From: Marasmius tenuissimus
Taxonomy: Eukaryota; Basidiomycota; Agaricomycetes; Agaricales; Marasmiaceae
Assembly: GCA_029532415.1 (NCBI GenBank)
Contig: JAQOTA010000060.1
Span: 4,030,001 to 4,094,000 of the forward strand
DNA: 64,000 bases
Direction of reading: 5' to 3'
Below the pieces are notes generated by a model. That model had not been told where the DNA came from and did no database searches. It worked only from the letters and a program-made list of their open reading frames with translations. The position numbers and the translations under genes are program-made. Positions 46,094 to 58,376 of this stretch are shown piece by piece; within the stretch, counting starts at the first letter, position 1, and each line of letters starts with the position of its first letter.

Positions 46094-47682
46094 GGTAGGA
46101 TGAAGGGTTGCAGCCGATGGGAATGGGCCCATTGATTCCATGACAACCCTTTATACCGCCTATTGAGCGCTCACGGCTAAAACGCTAAAGCCACACCACT
46201 AATTCGAGGCAAGAACGTTCAATTGTTTGCCACCTTCAACGTTAGAGACCCGAATTGAGCTTACGCTAGAACTTTTGCTTGGCGCTCGGTATGCAGTCGA
46301 TCACAAATTTCAGCTTGACGGCGAGAGCCCGAATGCGCTCGCCGTTGGAGAGAAAGCGAAGAATTGTGCCTGCTGCTTTAGGGAAAATTTTCCATCCATC
46401 AAAATGAAGGGCAGCAACGACATAGACCCAGTGCTTAACCCAATATACTATTCTGTCACACGATCTGCGATGGGGGGGGATAAGCAAAATTTTCTGAACG
46501 AAGGTGTTCTCGCCGTTCCCTCGTCTCGGGAATTTTTTCCAAGCAAATTATAGTACTCAAGGGCTTGCTATTACCTCTGCTAGCTCAGAGGTCGAAGGGA
46601 AGAGGAATGAGGCCCAAAAAACATCGGAATTTTAGACGTGATATGGATGTGACAGCTCAGGAACAGTCTATTACCGCACCGAATACACAGTAACGAGTAC
46701 ATAGTCATTTGAAGGTATACTATTAGTGTCTATGCACCAAATTTTAGGGTGGGAGGGGGCGAGGAGCGAGCTCGGTGGAGCGAATAAAACTGACAGAGAG
46801 TTGGTGGGTGATGTACACGAGCCTTTGATTCCATTACCTGGTCAGTCTGCCGAGGGCCGCCGGTTGTGACAAACCGTGACCCAAAGGGGTCGCAATTCTT
46901 GTTCCCTTCTCGGACATTGCCCGACACAACGAGGGGAGAAGGGAAAAATCCCAGAAAATCAGGTTAAGCATTTTTTAGTATATAAAATGTTTCTATAATG
47001 AAGAAATTGTGGTAGGTACAGTGTAGGAGTGAGGGAGAGAAAATTCACAAAAAGTTGCAATTCTCCCCCCAGAATAGTACTTGTATGAAATCTCTGAATG
47101 AGCGGGAAACCAGACTATCGGCTCGAATATGAATTGATGCTTCAACCCTCGAAGTTCGACTTTTCGACTCGTATCTTCTTCTGACGGGAGGTGCATATTT
47201 GACTCGATCAAAAAAAAATTGAGAGGATTTCCAAGGTGGTGGTCAAGGTGTTAGGTTGCAGTGACTGAGAAATGGTCGAAGCGTCGAGGACTATGACACA
47301 GGCAGGCAAATGGTCCATGGACCAATCAATTGAAAACTAGGCACGGATTCTATAGCTCAGGCTCTTGGAACCCGAGCGACCCGGCACAAGTTTATGTTCT
47401 GGTTTCGATAAAGTGGATACGCGACCTCAATACTCAGTGAATGTCGCGGTTGACGTTCTGAGAAGAGACTTCCGAAGAGCCTGCCATCCCTTGGTGTATC
47501 AGGTACGAATGTACCTTTTCCGGTTTCCGTCGCTTAGTTTGACGTTGGAGAAGGGCGCTAAACTCGCCATATGCATGTGCATGATTCCCTACCCGTTAAA
47601 TGCGAACTATGCACGAGCATTGAGGCCACTACATACTCTACAGGTCGAGGTATTGTACATTCCTCACGGATCTCCCCTACTA
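46094..47682. other. 1.6 kb with no supported gene
   Basis: A minus-strand frame at 46487-46266 (WVYVVAALHFDGWKIFPK and following) looks weakly coding and may be a relic. The stretch 46560-47360 is free of coding signals and relatively A/T-rich near 46960-47220. Confidence 0.4.
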
Positions 47683-50101
47683 TTATCTGATCAGGCGTCT
47701 CGGAGTAATCCTAAGCGGGAGCTGCGGTCCCTCGTTCTCTTTCCCTTTCACCGTAGGAACGGCCAAGACAGGGAACTCTGGCTCGATCTCTAAACCAGGT
47801 GGAATGGAGAATTCGAATCGTTCGAGTAGGCCAACAATGATCGCCTCAAGTTCCATGAGTCTGATGTGATCTGTGTCAAAATACCAAAGAGACTCAAACC
47901 CAAGTCAAGCCAGCTACTCACGCGAAACGCCATCTGTGTATTTCGTGCTTAAGAGTAAGTGACGATGAGAATTTTTGAATGAGCTCACCCAATGCATCCT
48001 TTTGGTCCCCCGCCTTCGTGAGTGTGAGTACAACAACATCGATTACACGCTAGAAATAATGGCGTACTGAACGTCAGGATATTCGCGAACAAACCCACTT
48101 GTGCTTGCTTCTTCTCCTCGGAATCCAGATGTAGGTGTCGTTGTGGGCTCCATTGGCTGGCGTCTTCTCCCCAAACACTTTCGAGGCTAAACGATGTGGA
48201 CAGGACACAAGAAAAGTCAGGAAACGTGGGAGGGAGGGGGGAATCCGAGCTCGATAATCAACATACCGATTGTAAGTTGAAATGTCCACCCGAATTCTCT
48301 GTCCTTCGTTCACTGGTACCTCACTGATTGATTTCCCGCTCTCAGATACCACCGGGAAGTCTAACAAAAGGACATCATTCTTGACCGCCTCGCGGTCAAC
48401 AGTTGGCACGACAGGGTGCAGACGAAGAGCTTCCTATAACGTACAGCGTAAAGTATGAGTAGGGGAAAAAGCTAAGCAAACATAAGTGTGGTTACCTTCA
48501 GTATGAGTGTGAGATGCGTCATGGACTCATAATCAGAGCTAGTCAATTCGCCCGGGTTGACCTCGCGAGCCTGTTTGATCTCCTCGTACACCTTGGCTTG
48601 GTCCCCCGGATGCACGCTGAGTTCGTAGAAGATCCATGATAGAGTGTATCCCGTAGTATGATGTCCGGCTTGAATGAGGGTTCTGAAGGACAGACCAATG
48701 GTATGATGTGAGCGCTCAGGGTGCCTGCCAGATATGGACTCTTTTACTGACGACATTTGAGCGAGTATCTCCGCCTCACTTAACCTTTTCCTTGGGTCCT
48801 CCTCTCTATTTGCGCGAACTAGGTCCCTTATGAGCTCAGCTACTGAAATGTGCTATATTTGACGAGTGCACGTACCTAGAACGCTCAGGACATCCCGCTC
48901 TTTCCCAGCATGCCCCACAGAGTCCAAATCCAATCCAGCCTCGTTCATCAACTCTTTAGACTTCTCGTTTGAGAGTTTGAGGTATCGTTGAGATATCTTT
49001 TCAATGGCTGTTGGGAGGTATTCTCCTTGTAGAGAAGCCAGAAATGACGGGATGTACCGTGGTAGTGCTATAAGCACTGTCGTGAATGGATGGCCATTCA
49101 GGATCTGTTCCCTACGATTTCGGATAGATAATGAGTGAGATACTGGGGAAACGGTGGTCTAGCAGCGGTACTGACTCGAGTTGATACAACGTCTGCGTGA
49201 GTTCGTTCGGTTTGCTTTCGAGCGCGCGAAATTGATAGTTGAAGGCGCCTGGCACACAATTAGCCGGGTGCTGACTACGACGAATTGATACAACTCACTT
49301 TCCCCGATTATATCGAGCGCAGCCTTGTGAAACCACGGGATGACATCGATAGTTGTACTTACCCCTTGTAGTTCTTGTTTCCATTTCTCAGTGAGCTATT
49401 CAACGCCGTGATCATATGTTTAATTTATGCACTTCGATGGAAGGAAATAACGTACATGGGTGGCGTGTGCTTGAAAGAGAGGCAGGAACTGTCTCATATG
49501 ATTGATGGAGAATGCGGGACTCAGAACCCTTCGATGCCTTTTGTGGTCTTCTCCTGTCATCAAGTCATGTCATATGAGACCGTCATAGCCCGTTGAGCGT
49601 ATCACGATGAGGTATACTCACCCACAGCCCAGAGTACTCCCTTCCCAAACAGCATCTGGAAAAGCCTTCGGATTTCCCCAGCCTCTGGGTAATCTTGTAC
49701 CGATTCGTGAAAAACACGATGTATGGCTCGTGGGTCGGAAATGACGAGCATTGGTTGCTGCGGATGTTCGATTCATCAAGGATGGGATGGGGAACGGGGC
49801 GCGTGTAGTAGTGAAATCACCAACGTACCCCGAAGCAGCCTTTGATCTTATAAGCTGTACCGTATTCCCTTGTCCAAGCGTGCAATATCCCCGTCAGTCC
49901 GCCTACTCTCAAGTGGTGCTCGACTCCTGTGAATCTGTCAGCATAGTCCGACGATAATACAGGGAGCTCACCGAGCAAGAAAGAAAGGGAGGGAGGACCT
50001 CTGAGACCTTTGAGCACATCTCGTCTCTTAGTACTGAGGTATGTGTAAGAGATTAGGAGGAAAGTAAGACAGGAAACTGTGACATCGAGCAGAGTGAACA
50101 T
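47683..50101 (-). CDS. Cytochrome P450 (P450-3), intact
   Basis: The start MFTLLDVTVSCLTFLLISYT is a membrane anchor; the hinge is LRGPPSLSFLLG. Then HAWTREYGTAYKIKGCFG, RLFQMLFGKGVLWAVG, the region of helix I IQAGHHTTGYTLSW, helix K EALRLHP, the segment VWGEDASQWSPQRHL, and the heme loop FSGGPKGCIGWRFA with its Cys, joined from exons near 48050-47925. The end is ENEGPQLPLRITPRRLIR at a TAA at 47683-47685. Exon layout and sequence match P450-1 and, more closely, P450-2 (shared PKGC[IL]GWRFA). It is probably an ER monooxygenase; the substrate is unknown. Confidence 0.9.
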
Positions 50102-50326
50102 GATGGCTTGGTTAGAAAGACGATAAGGGATGTTTTGGGGTTATATGACCTACCGGCTTCCCGAAAAAGATCTCAAATGATCCTTGTCGTTATCATGAGA
50201 GGCGTACTGTATGCATCGACTCCCTACCGAGTATCGAAAGACAACTCAAACTCTATTGAGTGGGAAGACATGGTGATAGTGCGCGGGCCGAGCTTTTTGT
50301 TGATAGAAAATCTGTCTTGAGTACAT

Positions 50327-50774
50327 TCAATCGCAGCCAGTCCTTGATCGTTCGTTTGATATAACAGCTGCCCATTGATGACCCGTACTCAGGCACCAGT
50401 CAGTACTGATAGTCGTCGTTCGTTCCTCGACCTCCCTCGCCATAATAACCTGGCACTTACATACGAGACGCGAGCTTGATGGTGCGGGTGCGGGCGAGAG
50501 AACCGATGAGGTCAGCTATCCACTGGGGACGGAAAGTGAGTTGTGTACTTTCTGTAGCCAATATGTTGGATACCTGTAGGATGTCTACCCCCCAAAACGC
50601 TGGATTCAGTTCACTGGGAATTGTCCAATGCGAGCGCTCGGAAACGGTGGAGTTTTCAATGATACGATGAATCTCTGAACTATGATGGGAAAGGTTCGGC
50701 AAGACGATCGGATGATAGGTGATCGGATAGAGTCCGCAAAGGATAAGTTCGATCAAGCTTGAGCAAAGGGGCGT
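50327..50774 (-). CDS. Hypothetical protein, 3' exons only
   Basis: After an acceptor at 50775 (TTATAG) the minus strand reads LCSSLIELILCGLYPITYHP, then NPAFWGVDILQVSNILATES and WIADLIGSLARTRTIKLASR to a good GTAAGT donor; the next exon adds TGHQWAAVISNERSRTGCD and stops at 50327-50329. The frame is coherent over both exons. The 5' end is not settled: a frame starting MVSVNSKPASPCRQQQS (ATG near 50878) lies upstream but in a different phase. The family is unknown. Confidence 0.4.
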
Positions 50775-52426
50775 CTATAAAGAGTGCTGAAGTCATCGGA
50801 GCGCACGTTGATACGGTATTAGATTGCTGTTGCCGACAAGGAGAGGCAGGTTTGGAATTAACGGAAACCATTGAGAGTCGGAGCTGAGCCGAAGGCAGCA
50901 ATTTATTGCTGACCGAGGTCCATTCAGAACGGTGCTATAAACATAGCGCATTTAGAGAGCTCGAAAAAACGACGGACGGAACGCCGATATGTCGAAAAGA
51001 TTGGGGGACAACGTTGAGCTACCTGGACCAAGTGAGGTACCGGCCCGATATAGGGATGATAGCCTATAAGGACCTTATTGTAGCTGCTTTCTGAGGCGTA
51101 AAATGATCTGCGCATATTTTGAGCAACATAGTAAACATGACGGGAATGCTGGGCTTATCGTCGAGCCGGCGAAGTTCTATATGCAATACGGATGAGAAGC
51201 AAGGGAAAGTGACCCTCCGATCCGGGCGTGCACGAAAAAGGTGCCGAGGAGTAACCTTGAGTCCGTGAGCTTCGACCTCAACGGGCGGTGGCCCATATGA
51301 TAAACCACCAGCTCGGCATTGCCTGTCCTGCCTAACCCGTGAAGCATAGTTCAGAGAAAGATTTGTCTCACAGATCTCAATCGTGAGTCCACGATGAGAT
51401 GGTAACGATTTCTGGACGATAGGTGACTCTTATTGCATTAGCTGATTCCCGATCTCAGAGAGCAGAGCGCTCGAAGTCGAAGCGACCGAGTACTTCGACA
51501 AGACACGATGAGATGGTGTTTGCATTGCTCGCAGGGAAGTATGTGTTGGGCCTCGGGCCATCTGGTATAAGAGCTGGTTCTAGATTGAGTGAAAAGTGGG
51601 AATGTCATAGAGTGAGCATAGAGTGATGATAGAATAGCCACGTACCTGTGAACACGTCTTGATAAATTGACTACGTTCAACAGTTTTGAGTCGTAATGGG
51701 TGTTGAGAATAACGCTTGCGATTGCTAATCGCACGGGGCTGCGAGGTGACTCGGAGCTCAAACCGAATTTCGGCTCGAGGTCTCGATTTGGTCTTGATGA
51801 GTCATGGCAGGACTAATGCACTCTCCCTCCCCCATCATGTTCTCCTTCTCCTTCCATCGGTTGTTCACAGTAGAACATCCCAAGTTAGGGTGTGCCCTCT
51901 CACTTTGGACTCTATAAACCCTCTCACGACCCGTATACTTTGCTGAGGTTGAAGACAGTCTAAGGTCAAACTCGCGCGACTCAAAGAAAAGTCGAGTATC
52001 GGAAGCTTGTCATCAAACCCCAAATTCTATCAGTAAATTTCCGAGGCCAGCCAGAATTCACGATATCGGTAATTGGTGTTGAGAAGAAGTATAGTCAGGA
52101 CCACCATAGCTTGTTGTGGAGGGTACTTGGCGGTTTGTTCAATGCGCAGGGTAAGCTATACCGTGTCTCATCCCCTCGCCACTTATAGTCCGCCAGGTCA
52201 TATGTCGGAACGTTTACGTGGAGGAGTTGGATGTCGACACTGGTCATCTGCGCAGCAGACGTCAGTATACCCTCAGATAGACGTACGAAATGGGTGACCA
52301 CAGGCATAACGGTGTAGGTATACTCAAAACCGGCGCGGATAAAGATAGTGGATACACGAAACAAAGAGAGCATCGCAGCATTGTCGACGGGAGGTCGTCT
52401 CCATTGCCTCACGTCTCGACTGTTAT
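50775..52426. other. 1.6 kb, no supported gene
   Basis: Minus-strand frames near 51115-50924, 51761-51438 and 52430-52095 are open but I could not link them into a gene or assign a family. Confidence 0.35.
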
Positions 52427-54095
52427 TCACAAGGCTAAAGCTACCTCGTTATCATTTCTCTTCTGCTCCTCCTCATTGTTCATTGATTCCACATCGGCAT
52501 TCGGATTCCGGACTTGGACGTTTACGGTGGATTGTAGAGCACTCATATTGGATTCGGCCCTTTGTTGAGTCCCCCTGCTTGCAAAATGAATTGTACCCAT
52601 TTGTTCAAGCTGAACGGTCTCGACGGATTTTCCGTATGCTACGTGTACGATGATCAAGGTAGGTGCGAGCCCCTGTCAAGTAAAGTATTTTGGTAAACCT
52701 CTCGTCCATTGGACAAAGTGTTGAAGCACTTACCGACGTCATGACGGCGACAGCGCTGAGATCGATAGGAATGGTTCCATGAAAACCTGGATCCATCAGG
52801 AAAGGTATAATAGTCGACACTATGAGCATTGTTGGGTACAATGACCCAGATTCCAGGCTATAGTTCCAGAAAGGGATGAGATTCCGTGATACTGGGTCGG
52901 CAAGACTCGGCGGCGACGTACATGGCAGCAACGAATACCTTGTACCTTTCATGAACTGGGCGCCCCATGTCTTTGCGTGCTTCCCGACTGATCCACCAAA
53001 TCCTCCCACCTACAACCAGATACAAGCATGTACAAGCAAGAGCACGAGTGAGCATCAAACCACAAGCAAGCCTGCTGCATATCGGAATTGCTTACTCACC
53101 GGTCAAGAGGGATAATAGACCGTTAAATGTCGCGATCGCTATCGACACAGCCATATCGATACGCTTGCCCGTGTCGTAGAGGGCCGCTTGCTTGGAAGGA
53201 ATTGCTGCACCGATGGCGACCATGATTGATGCTGAGAGGGCTATGACTGGGCGTAAGATAGCAAGAAGGGTTCATCAATCATCTGCGCTTGATGCTGGGG
53301 ATTCGATTGTAAATCCACATACCATTGAGAACGACCCCTACGAATGCGAGTATACACAAGTGGACTTTGTTAGATCCCCAGAGAACGTAGCACCGATGAA
53401 TCTACATTGGGTACAAGGTGTTCAATTCATCGCTCATTCCATACCGAGAGAGAAAGCTAAAACTCACGAGCATGAGATCCGCGAGTGCACTATCAAGTAG
53501 TAGGTATTGTTCAGAATAGTTATCAGTAGAAGTTAAACGAAAAGAGAGGGTTGCGCATACTTCATGAGAGTGGGTATGATGTAGGTTATCGACCTGTTAA
53601 GGAGGATGAATACCCAGATTCCGAAAGTATAAGGAGGAAAAGGCACTAACGCCCACACGGTTTTCCCGGTATCTTGTACCAAATAATCCCAGAGAGTTTC
53701 ATAATCTTTCGTCTTCAGAGTACGAAAGTAAATGGCGGCTTGCCACCTGTGAGTGTTCCGACATGAATGCTTGCCAGGACAAACAGAGGTATGGTGGTCG
53801 CAAGGTATAACCCTGATCGGGACTGTTTGCGACGGCAGAGAATGCGTATGCACAGTCCGAAGATAATGGCGTACATTCCTATTACGTGTGGTCAGAGTCA
53901 CTTTCTGCTGGGATTCACGGGTGATAGGAACCGTTACCGTAGACAAGCCATACAGCCTAAGGGTTTCAGTATCTTCAGAAGGGTTTGCAGAATGAACTAA
54001 AAGAAACCCACTGAAAGCGTAGCAATTGGAAGCACAATGACAGTCTGGACCGTGAGGAAGGGCTGAATGAGTTCCTCGAGGCTACTTGAGACCAT
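52427..54095 (-). CDS. Multi-membrane protein of the GRIWWI family
   Basis: The ATG at 54095 starts MVSSSLEELIQPFLTVQTVI, close to the sister gene at 58377-60026. Later exons give MYAIIFGLCIRILCRRKQSR, AAIYFRTLKTKDYETLWDYL, IHRCYVLWGSN, IAIATFNGLLSLLTG, GRIWWISREARKDMGRPV and APTLIIVHVAYGKSVETVQ, with a polar tail ending LAL at 52427-52429. About seven helices are predicted. Near 53770 the frame changes between LYLATTIPLFVLASIHV and RWQAAIYFR: either a very short 38-bp intron is used or there is an indel, so the gene could be damaged. The family is restricted to basidiomycetes as far as I know and has no assigned function. Confidence 0.65.
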
Positions 54096-54924
54096 TTCGA
54101 TACTCCTTGAGTTGGGGGCACGTAGAAGCTAGCTAATTGAGAGTCCTAATACCTGATATATAGGGACTGCTGCCCGGGATGGCGGATTGCTAATTATTAG
54201 CTGTCTATTCCTGGGCCAATAAGGTATTAGGTTCTGTCGTTGGACGGAGGAATCAGAGCTCAGTTGAACGGGGAGCATGAGACTTAACTTTGCCTTGGGT
54301 GTACATCGTGTGGTGGGTTCGGTGACCGTGGTGCAATCGAATAGAATTCGTTTTCCCTTGATGATCTGATGACTATCGGGCACCCTCGCAGGTACCCCTG
54401 AGCAGTATCGGAACTGAGATTTGCGACCTCAGGGGGATTGTGTAAGTATTCACAGTGCCTCCAATCGTGATGCATTGATGGCGGCTCCCCGGGGGTGGGG
54501 ATAGGGGGCTTAGACAGCAGCTTGAATCATATTTAGGTGAGCGAAAAAATATGCTTGAAGTGTACCTCGGTTTAACAGCGCTGCGTCCCCTTCGAGGTCT
54601 GTTGCGATAAGACCTCAATGAAGTTGGTCGTACCTAATGAACTTTTGTAGACTCCGCCCCAGATGCGATTCTAAGAAACCGAGAGGCCTACGCTATCTTT
54701 TATGCTGTCAATGTAGCTGGAACGGGTCTAGTACGGCAATCCTACGAGATGATGCACCGCACGTCGCTTCTTGGTCGCACATTGTGCGGTTCGAGAGGAT
54801 CTGTCCGATCTCAAACTCGATTACGAGAAGCGTCACAAATCTGACCCACCTTGATCTCCAGAGACTGCCATATTTTCAAGGTGGATATCATGTAGGCGAT
54901 CAACGTCAACCGTGGGGTTTTGAG
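54096..54924. other. Intergenic, no gene recognised
   Basis: A plus-strand frame at 54637-54936 overlaps the tail of the neighbouring decayed gene on the other strand and is probably a shadow. Nothing else is supported. Confidence 0.4.
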
Positions 54925-55725
54925 TCAGAGCGCTGATTGGACGCTAAACCTTAAGCTATGCGCATACTTGCCAAGGTCGCCCAATGCAATGAGGTGAGGC
55001 GATAAGTGCATGATTTAGAAGCCCTCGTTGAGTTGTGAGGGATTCAGACGAAGAGAAGGGTGACACAACGTTGATTTCTCGAGCGTATGCAGATAGCCCT
55101 CCTAGAAGTCGAGAGAAAATTGTCGGTGCTGGTACGAGGAGACACGCTGATATAACGTGATTGACGTCCCCCCTCCGCTCACTGACGACCCCCCACGCTG
55201 GATCCATGGCTCTGGCGTCGAACAGGTCCAGTACTGCTGTCGCATACTGAATTAGAAGTTTCTGTCTAGTTCTCCATATGGAGAAAACTGCTTGCTTTGG
55301 CTGAAGTTTGATCGAGGTAACCTTCTGTCTCAAATGCAGTATTGGCACGGGAAACTCGGGAGGTGGTCATGATTGTGCTGAGTCTTAGTAGTCTCAATGA
55401 GGCTTTCGTTGGCTCGTGATTAGTAGACACCAAGATCAACATTGATGTATCAATCCAGAAGCCAACGCACCTGAGAAGCGATGATACGGGAACGATCACG
55501 ATGCCGAACAAGCAACTGCTCCCGGGTTTCAATTTCCAAGTGGATGTTCTTGGCATGGACGAACAAAAGATACCGTAATGAGTTTGTGACGACTTATCCA
55601 TATTCTTCAACCTTCGGTTAGCCAGAAAGCTGCACCGCTGCACGCTCAAGCTCGTCGAATTTTGCAACGGCATAATGGTTAACCATCTCCGTATCATGAG
55701 CCTCTCTAAGAATCTAGTCGATCAT
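54925..55725 (-). pseudogene. Decayed gene with three in-frame stops
   Basis: One frame from an ATG at 55725 reads MID-stop-ILREAHDTEMVNHYAVAKFD, ELERAAVQLSG-stop-PKVEEYG-stop-VVTNSLRYLLFVHAKNIHLE, then TREQLLVRHRDRSRIIASQ up to a GTGCGT donor. The stops lie at 55714-55716 (TAG), 55618-55620 (TAA) and 55594-55596 (TAA). A downstream exon (FPVPILHLRQKVTSIKLQPK and VLDLFDARAMDPAW) is also strongly coding and ends with LIALGDLGKYAHSLRF, which weakly resembles the LGDLxRY element of Est1/SMG7-type proteins. Such proteins continue with helical repeats that are absent here, so the gene is also truncated. The identity is unproven. Confidence 0.5.
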
Positions 55726-55951
55726 AGAAAAATGTGTTGTCAATTGAGCCTGATGGATGGAACGCCACAAGATACTGAGACGGATTTCGATATGCCTAGT
55801 TCATGACTGCGATGTCGCCCTCATCACTATATAGCACAAAATCGAGAGCTAAATGCTAGAGACCTTCAAAAGAAGCCCAACAAGCCCCCGTTTCCCCAGC
55901 CCCAGAGTCACCTTATAGTTTGATCCTGGATTGGCATAACCTTCAGGGGCC

Positions 55952-56287
55952 ATGAGCAAAGGTGAGTCACTGGACAGCTACCTCCCATGCACTTAGTAGA
56001 TCAATGCAAGAAGTAAAGAAAATGGAAAACGAAGATGATGGTAAGTTTAGAAGAACGCCCCTGGTCACGTCACAATGTTATCCAGCTCACTGCTCGTCAC
56101 GTCGGCGCCTACAGCTTTTGGCTTTCCGCCTTTTACACGTGACTATTCCGGAGGTGAGCCGCCGGAACCCAATAAACAATGGATTGCGCGTCTTTCTTTG
56201 TCTTTCACCACCACCTCCCCACCTCCTCCTGCCCCTCCTTCTACCTTCTCATTTACGCTACAACTTCACTCAAACATTGCTGACTGA
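55952..56287 (+). CDS. Small hypothetical protein (about 70 aa)
   Basis: An ATG at 55952 begins MSKEV across a first intron (GTGAGT donor, TGCAAG acceptor), KKMENEDD in the second exon, and after a GTAAGT-CTACAG intron the last exon gives FGFPPFTRDYSGGEPPEPNK, QWIARLSLSFTTTSPPPPAP and a stop at 56285-56287. Three exons join in one frame, and the third has a Pro-rich run. Two alternative acceptors exist for the third exon. No family is recognised; it may be longer if the stop is removed by a further intron. Confidence 0.4.
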
Positions 56288-58376
56288 CATCGAGTGCACC
56301 CTCAACCGACCCTCAGCTTCAAACTACTAGGCGCTGGATAACGTAGAATCGACGAAGTTAGGTCTCCTCGAAATCTGAGGCCCTGGGTAAAGTTATTAGA
56401 AGTCAGAATGGGGAAAATTCAACTCGATGTGTACCCATCTATGTTCTTTCAACGGCTATTCTCACATGCACATTAGAATCAACCAGAAACTGGCTAGTGA
56501 CGACTGTTGGGTTTCAATGCCCAACAGTCACCAGTCGGTTGTAATGAACTTTGAACGCTGACTTAGGCAAAATGTAGTTCCTTCCAGTTCCTCACTGATT
56601 GTACTGTCCATTTAGTGCTTATCTCGGATAGTCTCGTCAGAAGTCTGCTTTTGTACCATAGAAAACAAAATTCCAGGTATAATACACCAATTTATACGTG
56701 TTTTTGACGCGTCCAAGAATGTATTACAGTGCAAAACCACCCGTTATCGAGCCGGAAATACGTTCATACGCGTATGCCACGGGCTGTTTAGTCTTGCTGG
56801 TGAACTTGCTGCTAGGCAGGGAGTCGTGCAAAGTGGTCGGAGGTCTGGATGCTTCGCCGATTGTTTTGTCACGTGCAAAGGGCGGAAAGTCGCCAACTGG
56901 CGCTTACATAGCACTTGTTTTTTAACTACGGTGATCTCTTTGGTTTTGCTTCAGGCAGCTTCGTAGTACGCTCGTCCTCAGCACCTGAGTGCCCCCAACT
57001 TGGTTTGAGAGAATCAGGGTTGAGGCGATTGGACAAATTTTTGGACTGAACACAGGCCCCGATTCATTGTCCTTGTTGCCGACCAAAACAAGACTTTAGG
57101 AAATGACGAGCTTCCGGCAAGCATCCCCGAAACAGTTGGTCGCTCAACGAATATGTTGATACCCTTTTGGGGCTTCGAGATCCCAAGCTCCGTGACATAT
57201 TATGCACTGATTCGCATCCTTGTTGTCGTGATCATTAGCAACCGTGCTCAATACCTGTAGATTGCATCCAGGCTCCTGTCAGTTCATTGAACTGCGCGAG
57301 CAAAGCCCCACGTGGAAGCCGATTGCAGCGAAAAACACCTCCAGCTGGATCCCAGGGTTCTGAATACATCGCGACTTGCACTGCAATGTGCATCCGTGCC
57401 CGCGGCACACCTGATTGAAAGAGCAATACTAGTCGACCGTATGTCGTACAGTATCACAGGGTTCTAGCCTTCCAATCAACCGCCATCGTTGATAACATTG
57501 CCCCCTTGATTCTAGCTATCAACTTCCCCCCATTCTTTATTCTGGAATCATACCTTTGACCGTCCCTACATAGCGTCAGGTAGGTATGTACAACGTAAAC
57601 ACATAACATCTCGTTGTATTCAAGTTCATCATTGGCACAAACAGTATTGTGAGGGGTACAAAACCAGTGTGCAATTTCCCAGGTGCATCTCAAGGATATG
57701 TTGAATATCTTTCAATAGCATGATCATCTGAAAATCCTGATTGTATTATGGATGATATTGGCAGTTCATATTGCAATTTGCTATCAACGGCCCAGCTTGA
57801 GTATCGCCCGACTGGAGCCAGGATCAGGTACGGAAATATTTGCCTTGTTCTCCCTCTCACATTCCCGATGCTGATGATCGAACAGAACTGGGAGTGTTGT
57901 TTTCCAGTAAGATAGGTTACCAAATTGGGAAAGCTTCGAACCTACATAGGTACTCAAGTACACGAAGCTTTCCCTCCAAAGGATATGGGACGGGGAGAAG
58001 ATGGTTCGGACTTCGCGAGGACAAGATAGTAGTGCTAACGGAGGTAGCGGTGAATCCCTCTATTTTATCACTCGACCCACTTTTGCGCTCCCTTTCGGCA
58101 AAGCCCATTTGAACTTGCTCACAGATAGCGAAGGCCACACGTTTATAACCATCTTTCCATCATGATGGTTAGCTGAAACATTTGCCCGGGCTCAGTAGAC
58201 AAGGCTTAGTGACTGATCCGCGTCGATTCTACTCACAGGTCGCCATAAGATTGAGTTGCTTCATCATGTGTGGCAATTTGACCTTTTCGGTAAGTAAGTC
58301 ATATAGTGTATAAGTTCTTACCTTCAATCCCTGCCGAAGACAGCTCCTTGCTCTCTTCTCATCCTTCGAAAGATAA
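56288..58376. other. 2.1 kb with no supported gene
   Basis: Frames of 60-90 codons occur on both strands (for example 57693-57454 and 57923-57690 minus), with no consistent exon structure. A hairpin at 56502-56529 is listed separately. The segment just before 58377 is the promoter of the following membrane protein. Confidence 0.4.
56502..56529. repeat. Perfect 10-bp hairpin
   Basis: GACTGTTGGG and CCCAACAGTC face each other across an 8-base loop, with partly matching flanks (ACTGG...GTGAC). It may be a small foldback element end or a transcript hairpin; no gene adjoins it. Confidence 0.5.

Noticed and set aside
11528..50101. A secondary-metabolite gene cluster built around four P450s
   Set aside because: No core enzyme (PKS, NRPS, terpene synthase, DMATS), transporter or pathway regulator was found, and the P450s are separated by unrelated genes and tRNAs.
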